Assembly (NCBI GenBank): GCA_002372135.1
Contig: DFIN01000036.1
Span: forward strand, 1-5,621
Source: Bacteroidales bacterium UBA3696
GTDB taxonomy: Bacteria; Bacteroidota; Bacteroidia; Bacteroidales; Paludibacteraceae
Direction: 5' to 3'
Length of the DNA stretch: 5,621 nucleotides
A program made the translations under genes and the position numbers. Numbering within the stretch: position 1 is the first letter of the stretch; every line of letters starts with the position of its first letter. Positions 1 through 5,556 of this stretch are shown here, one piece after another. Under the pieces are notes generated by a model. The model searched no databases. It was not told the origin of the DNA and saw only the letters and a program-made list of their open reading frames with translations.

Positions 1-28
1 CGTGTGAGTTCGAGTCTCATCCTGCGCA
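1..28 (+). tRNA. tRNA 3' end (partial, isoacceptor not determined)
   Basis: Only the T arm and the 3' half of the acceptor stem are inside the window. The T stem GTGAG (4-8) pairs with CTCAT (16-20) through one G-U and four Watson-Crick pairs. It closes the canonical 7-nt loop TTCGAGT (9-15), with the invariant TTC and the G53-C61 closing pair. CCTGCGC (21-27) is the 3' acceptor strand and A28 the discriminator base. CCA is not encoded: the next bases are CTT. The anticodon lies upstream, so identity cannot be read. A Leu-type tRNA is possible from the A discriminator, but this is weak. An intrinsic terminator follows directly. Confidence 0.85.
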
Positions 29-35
29 CTTAACA

Positions 36-74
36 AAGAGGGATAATCCGTTGCGATATCCCTCTTGTTTTTTT
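36..74 (+). terminator. Rho-independent terminator after the tRNA
   Basis: AAGAGGGATA (36-45) and TATCCCTCTT (57-66) form a perfect 10-bp stem around an 11-nt loop. One G follows, then a run of seven T (68-74). The hairpin starts only 8 nt after the tRNA discriminator base, so it most likely ends the tRNA transcript and separates it from the carboxyltransferase gene. Confidence 0.88.
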
Positions 75-99
75 GTGTGTATATTTTTCCATTTTGTAT

Positions 100-129
100 T
101 TTGCACATTGCATTTTTGCAGTACCTTTG
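100..129 (+). promoter_or_regulatory. Bacteroidota-type promoter of the carboxyltransferase gene
   Basis: TACCTTTG at 122-129 matches the Bacteroidota sigma-ABfr -7 consensus TAnnTTTG exactly. A TTTG at 100-103 is a plausible -33 element, 18 bp upstream. Transcription would start near 134-137, giving a leader of about 20 nt before the ATG at 155. No Shine-Dalgarno motif lies in that leader, which is normal for the phylum. A perfect dyad, TTGATT-A-AATCAA (135-147), overlaps the predicted start site and could be an operator or chance. Confidence 0.7.
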
Positions 130-154
130 CCGCGTTGATTAAATCAAAGCAATT

Positions 155-1804
155 ATGGCAAAACGAATTGATGGGAAACGAGAAGTGCAATTCTCGTTGG
201 TGTATCGGGATATGTGGCAATCCAGCGGTAAGTATGTACCTCGCCGCGACCAGTTAGCGAAGATTGCTCCCGTGATTATTGATATGGGGTGTTTCGACCG
301 TGTGGAAACCAACGGCGGAGCCTCCGAACAAGTCAATCTTCTCTATGGTGAAAACCCCAATCTGGCGGTGCGTACTTTCACCAAACCTTTCCATGAAGCA
401 GGTATCAAGACACACATGTTAGACCGCGGCTTGAATGCCCTTCGTATGAACCCCGTTCCAGCCGATGTGCGCAAACTCATGTATAAAGTTAAGCACGCAC
501 AAGGTACGGATATCACCCGTATATTCTGCGGTCTGAATGACCCGCGTAACATTATCCCCTCTATCAAATGGGCTAAAGAAGCCGGTATGACCGCGCAAGC
601 CACTATGTGTATCACCTATTCGAAGGTGCATACGGTGGAGTACTACTGCAATCTGGCTGACCAACTCATCGAAGGCGGTGCCGAGGAAATTTGCCTGAAA
701 GATATGGCAGGTATCGGTCGCCCCGCCATGCTGGGGGAAATAGTTGCCTATATAAAAGAGAAATATCCGCATATTATCATTCAATACCACGGTCACACAG
801 GTCCCGGTTTCTCCGTAGCATCTATGTTGGAGATTGCCAAAGCCGGCGGCGATGTGTTGGACGTGGCTATGGAGCCCCTCTCTTGGGGTAAGGTACATCC
901 CGATGTGATTACCATTCAAGCGATGCTGCGCGACGCAGGTTTCCTCGTCAAGGATATCAATATGAAAGCCTATATGGAGGCTCGCTCGCTCACCCAATCG
1001 TTCATTGACGATTTCCTCGGCTACTGGATTGACCCCAAGAACGCGCTCATGACCTCTCTGTTGGTAGGTTGCGGTCTGCCCGGCGGTATGATGGGTTCAC
1101 TCATGGCTGACCTCAAAGGTATGCATGCAGCCATCAACGCCAACCTCAAGAAGAAAGGCGAAAAAGAACTCAGCGAGGATGAACTGCTCGTTGAACTCTT
1201 CGACGAAGTACAGCGTATATGGCCTATGCTCGGTACACCCTGCTTGGTAACGCCCTTCTCGCAGTATGTCAAGAATGCCGCACTGATGAACCTCTATAGC
1301 CGTTCAATGGACGAGCCTGCCTTTACTCGTATGGATCCCGCTATGTGGGGAATGATTCTGGGCAAGTCCGGCAAGTTGCCCGGCGAACTGGCTCCCGAAA
1401 TCGTCAAACTCGCAGAACAGAAAGGCTTTGAGTTCTACACCGGTGACCCGCAAGCCCTCTATCCTGACGAGTTGCCGCGCTTTGAGAAAGAGATGCAGGA
1501 GAACGGCTGGGATCGCGGACAAGACGACGAAGAACTCTTTGAGTTTGCTATGCACGAGAAACAGTATCGTGAGTTCAAGTCCGGTCAAGCCAAAGAGCAA
1601 TTCAACAAAGACCTTGTAGAACGCATGCGCAAAGCCGGTAAACCCATCCCTGATAGCTTGCTTCCCGCCGGCGAAGCCGATATGGCTGCTGTGGCAATGG
1701 CTCTGCAACAGTACTATTCGCATCCCGTTACCACTTTTAGACCCGTCATTCGTCGTCATGCCACCGCTTGGAACCGCCACGGACAGGGTCTGGGAATCTT
1801 TTAA
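155..1804 (+). CDS. Carboxyltransferase subunit of the PycB/OadA/transcarboxylase-5S superfamily, lacking a biotinyl domain
   Basis: The 549-residue protein belongs to the biotin-dependent carboxyltransferase TIM-barrel superfamily (pyruvate carboxylase subunit B, oxaloacetate decarboxylase alpha, transcarboxylase 5S), cytosolic enzymes that move CO2 between carboxybiotin and a 2-oxo acid. The metal-site residues are in their expected contexts: Asp19 in RDMWQSS (18-24), Lys182 in CLKDMAG (180-186), which is carbamylated in the family, and His212/His214 in HGHTGPG. Other family landmarks are VHTVE (158-162), LPGGM (308-312) and TPCLVTPFSQ (361-370). Several signature residues differ from the usual family patterns, for example Trp21 where RDAHQS has His. 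The protein stops at 549 without the C-terminal AMKM biotinyl domain found in OadA and PycB, and no carrier gene follows, so it would need a carrier encoded elsewhere, as 5S does. The start fits the promoter 26 bp upstream. The superfamily is secure; the substrate (pyruvate/oxaloacetate or another 2-oxo acid) is not. serC follows after 59 bp. Confidence 0.85.
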   Translation: MAKRIDGKREVQFSLVYRDMWQSSGKYVPRRDQLAKIAPVIIDMGCFDRVETNGGASEQVNLLYGENPNLAVRTFTKPFHEAGIKTHMLDRGLNALRMNPVPADVRKLMYKVKHAQGTDITRIFCGLNDPRNIIPSIKWAKEAGMTAQATMCITYSKVHTVEYYCNLADQLIEGGAEEICLKDMAGIGRPAMLGEIVAYIKEKYPHIIIQYHGHTGPGFSVASMLEIAKAGGDVLDVAMEPLSWGKVHPDVITIQAMLRDAGFLVKDINMKAYMEARSLTQSFIDDFLGYWIDPKNALMTSLLVGCGLPGGMMGSLMADLKGMHAAINANLKKKGEKELSEDELLVELFDEVQRIWPMLGTPCLVTPFSQYVKNAALMNLYSRSMDEPAFTRMDPAMWGMILGKSGKLPGELAPEIVKLAEQKGFEFYTGDPQALYPDELPRFEKEMQENGWDRGQDDEELFEFAMHEKQYREFKSGQAKEQFNKDLVERMRKAGKPIPDSLLPAGEADMAAVAMALQQYYSHPVTTFRPVIRRHATAWNRHGQGLGIF

Positions 1805-1863
1805 AAATCAAGGAATACCCCTATAAACACAATAATTAACCAACATTCTTTAATTTTTTCGTT

Positions 1864-2958
1864 ATGAAAAAGTACAATTTCAATGCAGGACCCAGTATCC
1901 TGCCGCAAGAAGTGATTAAGCAAACCGCTGATGCCGTGTTGGATTTCCAAGGTGAAGGTTTGTCGATTCTGGAGATTTCGCACCGTGCGAAGTATTTCCA
2001 ACCTGTTGTGGACGAGGCAGAAGCACTGATGAAGGAGCTGCTTGGCGTGCCCGAAGGTTATCGCGTTATTTTCCTCGGTGGCGGTGCCAGCCTGCAGTTC
2101 TGCATGGTTCCTTACAACATGATGGGTAAGAAGGCTGCTTATCTCAACACCGGTGTGTGGTCCAAGAAAGCACTGAAAGAGGCAAAAGGTTTGGCAGGTG
2201 TCTTTGGCGCAGAAGCCGTTGAACTTGCTGCTTCCACCAACTCCATCCCGATGGACTTTGAAGTACCACAAGATGCTGACTATATGCACATCACGACCAA
2301 CAATACCATCTTCGGTACAGAAATCTCCAACCGCAAATTGGAAGAGATCTACCGCAAGAAAGGGAATGTACGCCTCGTAGCCGATATGTCGTCCGACATT
2401 CTGAGCCGCCCTGTGGATGTTAGCAAGTACGACATCATCTATGGTGGTGCCCAGAAGAACATCGCCCCTGCCGGTGTTACCTTCGTGATCATCAAGGAAG
2501 AGGCTCTCGGTCATGTGGATCGTTATATTCCTACTATGCTGGACTATCGCACCCATATCGAAGGCGGCTCCATGTTCAACACACCTCCTGTACTGCCTAT
2601 CTACACCGCGCTCTTAAATATGCGTTGGCTCAAAGAACACGGCGGCATTAAGTGGATGGACGAGCGCAACCAGAAGAAGGCTGACCTTCTCTATAACTGC
2701 CTCGACAACAGCAAGATCTTCACCCCCACCATTATGGAGAAAGAAGACCGCAGCCGCATGAACATCTGCTTCGTCCTCAAACCCGAATACGAAGGTCTCT
2801 TCGACGAGTTCTTCAAGTTCGCTACCGCCAAGGGTATGGTAGGTATCAAGGGACACCGTCTCGTAGGCGGCTTCCGCGCTTCCTGCTACAACGCTATGGA
2901 CGTAGAAGGCGTACAAGCCCTCGTTGACTGCATCCACGAATTTGAAAAAATGCATTGA
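1864..2958 (+). CDS. serC: Phosphoserine aminotransferase
   Basis: SerC transfers an amino group from glutamate to 3-phosphohydroxypyruvate to give phosphoserine, the second step of serine synthesis. Many homologues also act in pyridoxal phosphate synthesis. The 364 residues match the family length. Visible marks are the N-terminal NFNAGPSILP (5-14), the SHRAKYF phosphate-binding segment (39-45), GGGASLQF (72-79), TGVWSKKA (96-103) with the cofactor-stacking Trp99, VADMSSD (172-178) with Asp174 facing the PLP ring nitrogen, and the Schiff-base lysine Lys198 in YGGAQKNIAPAG. HRLVGGFRASCYNA (331-344) carries the substrate-binding Arg338. All expected catalytic residues are present, so it should be active. 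The 59-bp gap upstream shows no terminator and no exact TAnnTTTG, which makes read-through from the carboxyltransferase promoter plausible. serA follows after 74 bp. No phosphoserine phosphatase gene (serB) is in the window. Confidence 0.97.
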   Translation: MKKYNFNAGPSILPQEVIKQTADAVLDFQGEGLSILEISHRAKYFQPVVDEAEALMKELLGVPEGYRVIFLGGGASLQFCMVPYNMMGKKAAYLNTGVWSKKALKEAKGLAGVFGAEAVELAASTNSIPMDFEVPQDADYMHITTNNTIFGTEISNRKLEEIYRKKGNVRLVADMSSDILSRPVDVSKYDIIYGGAQKNIAPAGVTFVIIKEEALGHVDRYIPTMLDYRTHIEGGSMFNTPPVLPIYTALLNMRWLKEHGGIKWMDERNQKKADLLYNCLDNSKIFTPTIMEKEDRSRMNICFVLKPEYEGLFDEFFKFATAKGMVGIKGHRLVGGFRASCYNAMDVEGVQALVDCIHEFEKMH

Positions 2959-3032
2959 TGGGCTACTCCTATATATTGCCCATAAAGCAAAATCGAACAA
3001 AATCAGTTGAATACATAACGCTATTTAATACA

Positions 3033-3953
3033 ATGAAAGTACTTGTAGCAACAGAAAAACCGTTTGCCAAAGTGGCTGTGGACGGTATCCGCCAAGTGGT
3101 GGAGAAAGCAGGCTATGAACTTGCTCTCTTGGAGAAATATACGGCAAAACAACAACTGCTTGACGCAGTAGCTGATGCGGACGCTATCATCATCCGTTCC
3201 GACATTGTGGACGAGGAAGTACTCGCCGCCGCCAAGAACCTCAAGATCGTGGTTCGCGCCGGTGCCGGCTATGACAATATTGACCTTGCCGCCGCTACGG
3301 CTCACAAGGTGGTAGCTATGAACACCCCGGGTCAGAACTCCAACGCCGTAGCTGAACTCGCTCTCGGTCTGATGGTTTATGCCGTTCGTAACCTGTACAA
3401 CGGTACCAGCGGCACCGAACTCAAGGGTAAGAAACTCGGTATCCATGCCTTCGGTAACGTAGGTCGCAACGTAGCCCGTATCGCCCAAGGCTTTGGTATG
3501 GAAGTTTATGCATACGATGCCTACTGCCCCGATCAGGCTATGATTGATGCCAACGTAACGCCCGTCCACAGCGCAGAAGAACTCTATCGTACCTGCCATA
3601 TCATCAGCCTCCATATCCCGGCTACGGCTGAAACCAAGCAGTCGATTAATTACGCGCTGCTGTCGAATATGCCCGCTCCCGCCCTGCTCGTCAATACGGC
3701 GCGCAAGGAAGTTATCAACGAGGACGAACTAATCCGACTGATGCAAGAGCGCAGCGACTTCCGTTATGTAACCGACATTATGCCGGCTGCCAACGAGAAG
3801 ATGAACGAACTGTTCGCAGGTCGTTACTTCGCTACTCCCAAGAAAATGGGTGCCCAAACGGCTGAAGCCAACATCAACGCCGGCATCGCTGCCGCCAACC
3901 AGATCGTGGACTTCTTCCAAAACGGTAATACTCGTTTCCAAGTGAATAAATGA
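3033..3953 (+). CDS. serA: D-3-phosphoglycerate dehydrogenase, short form without ACT domain
   Basis: SerA oxidises 3-phosphoglycerate to 3-phosphohydroxypyruvate with NAD, the first step of serine synthesis, feeding the adjacent SerC. The protein has 306 residues from the ATG at 3033. A TTG at 2955 and an ATG at 2958 are in frame but would add a 25-26 residue tail unlike the family, whose sequence begins at MKVLVATEKPF. Visible marks are RAGAGYDNID (75-84), the Rossmann segment HAFGNVGRNV (138-147) in which the first Gly of GxGxxG is Ala139, Asp162 at the end of the second Rossmann strand (fits NAD preference), and NTARKEVINEDEL (221-233) with the substrate Arg224. The usual PHxGxxT motif with the catalytic His is PKKMGAQT (269-276), so lysine takes the place of the histidine. 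There is no C-terminal ACT domain, so serine feedback of the E. coli kind is unlikely. Confidence 0.94.
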   Translation: MKVLVATEKPFAKVAVDGIRQVVEKAGYELALLEKYTAKQQLLDAVADADAIIIRSDIVDEEVLAAAKNLKIVVRAGAGYDNIDLAAATAHKVVAMNTPGQNSNAVAELALGLMVYAVRNLYNGTSGTELKGKKLGIHAFGNVGRNVARIAQGFGMEVYAYDAYCPDQAMIDANVTPVHSAEELYRTCHIISLHIPATAETKQSINYALLSNMPAPALLVNTARKEVINEDELIRLMQERSDFRYVTDIMPAANEKMNELFAGRYFATPKKMGAQTAEANINAGIAAANQIVDFFQNGNTRFQVNK

Positions 3954-3956
3954 TGA

Positions 3957-4037
3957 AATTTGAAGATTTAAGGATTTGAAGATTTATAGATTCAAAGATT
4001 TGAAAATTCAAAAATTTTAATGATTTGAAAATTTAAG
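3957..4037. repeat. Degenerate tandem octamer array, consensus GATTTGAA
   Basis: The serA to exported-protein gap is built of about ten 8-bp units starting at 3957, 3965, 3973, 3981, 3989, 3997, 4005, 4013, 4022 and 4030. The register is continuous except for one extra T at 4021. The units at 3973, 3997 and 4022 are exact GATTTGAA; the others match at 5 to 7 of 8 positions. The units at 3989 and 4005 (GATTCAAA, AATTCAAA) carry the partly reversed form, so short hairpins such as TTCAAA-GA-TTTGAA (3991-4004) are possible. No exact promoter element or U-tract terminator is apparent inside. Function is unknown. Confidence 0.8.
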
Positions 4038-4092
4038 TATTGATATTTATAATCAAATGAAAATGCGTTCAATCTTTAAATCCTTAAATCTT
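3963..4092. repeat. 22-bp inverted repeat enclosing the start codon of the exported-protein gene
   Basis: The left arm 3963-3984 and the right arm 4071-4092 are reverse complements at 21 of 22 positions. The only difference, G3978 opposite T, can form a G-U pair in RNA. With a one-nucleotide bulge at G3962 the pairing extends four more base pairs (3958-3961 with 4093-4096). The loop is 86 nt (3985-4070) and contains the ATG at 4057. The left arm lies in the octamer array; the right arm is inside codons 5-12 of the downstream gene. Confidence 0.8.
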
Positions 4093-5340
4093 AAATATTT
4101 CAATTTGATTACTGCTCTCTGCACCCTCGCTCTCTCGGCGGGTGCAGAGAGTTTTGTTACCCCAATTTCTTTCGGAACACAGCCATATATCGTAGAGCAA
4201 GCAGAAGGCGTGAACCGCGTGTTTGTATTTGAAAACATATCCGATGCTTCGCTTACGGCTCCCGCTATGGCAGACTGGTATGCTTATCCTGATTTATCCA
4301 CTCCTGTGGGAACGGGTATGACAGCCATCTATCCCGAAAATGGAATGACCTATTTGGTTCGTATTGGTAATCAGCAAGATACGGTGGCTGTATTCGACTA
4401 TTCGCTCTATCGAATAGCAGGGAAAAAACTGAGCGCCTTTCTCACCTGCGAAACATCCACATTGAGTGTGGATGTCAATCCGATGACCTACTATTCCCTT
4501 ACCGGACAACCCTATACGTTGGCAAGGTTCTTGTCGGTTCAATATACTGATGTGCAGCCTGATTCGGTTTCATGGGTAGAAAAAGAGATGGAAGATACGT
4601 TTCGTATCCAAATACCTCGAACCATCGATTTAGGTCATAAACTGTTAGCACCTACCCAATTTGATGTACTGGGCGATCAGTTTGCGGAGCATTTTTATGG
4701 CTCCACCGATTTAGTTCGTCTTGAGAAAGACTCTGTCCATGCTGTGGCCATTGACTTTATTCCCCGTTCCTATACTCTTTTGCGTGGAAATGAGCGTGAA
4801 AACGAAGTGGAGCGAGTAATTGACGAATCGGTATTGACCGGTTCGGCACCTCTCAATATCCTCTTCCGTGCCAATGCTTCGCCGCTTACAACCATTTTTT
4901 CATGGGAAATACAGCGTTCCGAGCAGATCTTGTCCTCTCGTACAGATACGGAAACGCGCTTCCAATTTGACCAAACAGGTAAATATACAGTTAAGTTGCA
5001 CATTGCTAACGATTACGGTTGCGAGTGCGATACTTCTTTTCAGGTGGATGCCAAGGAGTCTATGTTAGCCGTTCCGAATGTGTTTACGCCCAACGGCGAT
5101 GGCATACACGATGAATTTCGTGTGGCATACCGTTCTATCCGCACATTCTCTATGGTGATTTTTGACCGTTGGCAACACCAAGTCTATTCTTCTTCCGACC
5201 CGGCGCGAGGGTGGAACGGAACCATCAACGGCAGACCCGCCGCCGAAAGTGCCTATACCTACATCATAGAAGCTGTAGGTACAGACGGTACTAAATACAA
5301 GAAAAAAGGTACGGTCAATCTGCTCAGAGGCAAGAAGTAA
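4057..5340 (+). CDS. Secreted protein with PKD-like domain and T9SS type B sorting domain (CHU_C family)
   Basis: This 427-residue protein is predicted to be exported by Sec and then by the type IX system. A basic n-region (1-16) is followed by a hydrophobic core (about 17-27) and an A-G-A site (28-30), predicting Sec signal peptidase cleavage before Glu31. There is no lipobox. Residues 31 to about 255 match no family I recognise. Residues about 262-332 look like a PKD/Ig-type beta domain (SAPLNILFRANASP; FDQTGKYTVKLHIANDYGC), with Cys322 and Cys324 close together. Residues about 338-423 match the gliding-motility C-terminal/T9SS type B sorting domain: VPNVFTPNGDGIHDEF (339-354), IFDRWQHQVYSS (368-379), GWNGTINGRPA (385-395), YTYIIEA, and a terminal GTVNLLR. 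The usual RWG is RWQ here. The family is typically found at the cell surface or released; the ligand or role cannot be read. The ATG at 4063 is an alternative start. The first codons lie in the inverted-repeat right arm. Confidence 0.88.
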   Translation: MKMRSIFKSLNLKYFNLITALCTLALSAGAESFVTPISFGTQPYIVEQAEGVNRVFVFENISDASLTAPAMADWYAYPDLSTPVGTGMTAIYPENGMTYLVRIGNQQDTVAVFDYSLYRIAGKKLSAFLTCETSTLSVDVNPMTYYSLTGQPYTLARFLSVQYTDVQPDSVSWVEKEMEDTFRIQIPRTIDLGHKLLAPTQFDVLGDQFAEHFYGSTDLVRLEKDSVHAVAIDFIPRSYTLLRGNERENEVERVIDESVLTGSAPLNILFRANASPLTTIFSWEIQRSEQILSSRTDTETRFQFDQTGKYTVKLHIANDYGCECDTSFQVDAKESMLAVPNVFTPNGDGIHDEFRVAYRSIRTFSMVIFDRWQHQVYSSSDPARGWNGTINGRPAAESAYTYIIEAVGTDGTKYKKKGTVNLLRGKK

Positions 5341-5435
5341 GAGTCAAAACTTTCTCAATGATAGCTATGCGGGTTTTGAAGGTTGAAAGTTGATTATTAT
5401 TATCTTGAAGGTAAGCAAAAAAATAATCGTATTTC

Positions 5436-5467
5436 TTTGTGAGGGTGAAAATTGTGTCGTACTTTTG
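5436..5467 (+). promoter_or_regulatory. Bacteroidota-type promoter of rpsU
   Basis: TACTTTTG (5460-5467) matches the TAnnTTTG -7 element exactly, and TTTG (5436-5439) sits 20 bp upstream as the -33 element. Transcription should begin near 5472-5475, leaving a leader of about 80 nt before the rpsU ATG. The 12 bases from the -7 element (5460-5471) differ at only one position from those of the carboxyltransferase promoter (122-133). Confidence 0.75.
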
Positions 5468-5537
5468 CCGCCCGTTTTGGAATAAAGAAACACAAATAAA
5501 GGTCAGGCGGAAGACTTAAACATCCGCTATTTTACAA

Positions 5538-5549
5538 AGAAAGGAGGTG
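5538..5549 (+). promoter_or_regulatory. Exceptionally strong Shine-Dalgarno site of rpsU
   Basis: AGAAAGGAGGTG can pair over 12 continuous bases with the Bacteroidota 16S rRNA tail (CACCUCCUUUCU, from memory). The GGAGG core ends 9 nt before the ATG. No other gene in this window has such a site. In Bacteroidota the anti-Shine-Dalgarno is normally masked on the ribosome by bS21 with bS18 and bS6. A strong site on rpsU therefore fits autoregulation: ribosomes lacking bS21 have a free anti-Shine-Dalgarno and preferentially translate rpsU. Confidence 0.88.
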
Positions 5550-5556
5550 CATAAGT

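Noticed and set aside
51..257. 68-residue open frame overlapping the terminator and promoter
   Set aside because: It starts inside the tRNA terminator, runs across the promoter and into the carboxyltransferase start in another frame.
419..997. 192-residue open frame on the - strand
   Set aside because: It lies wholly within the well-supported carboxyltransferase gene and has no recognisable family features. It is an antisense shadow.
1801..2556. 251-residue open frame on the - strand
   Set aside because: It overlaps serC, whose catalytic residues are all conserved in the + strand frame. The antisense translation resembles no family.
3021..3614. 197-residue open frame on the - strand
   Set aside because: It is antisense to serA with no supporting motif, and is a by-product of codon bias.
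4003..4018. AAAATT/AATTTT hairpin as a serA terminator
   Set aside because: The stem is six A-T pairs only and has no proper U tract, so it is too weak to call.
3997..4037. CRISPR-like array
   Set aside because: The units are 8 bp, contiguous and degenerate, with no spacers and no cas genes nearby.
5344..5391. Possible terminator after the exported-protein gene
   Set aside because: TCAAAAC (5344-5350) can pair with GTTTTGA (5373-5379), and AACTTTC (5348-5354) with GAAAGTT (5385-5391). The stems are weak, they compete with each other and no T run follows.
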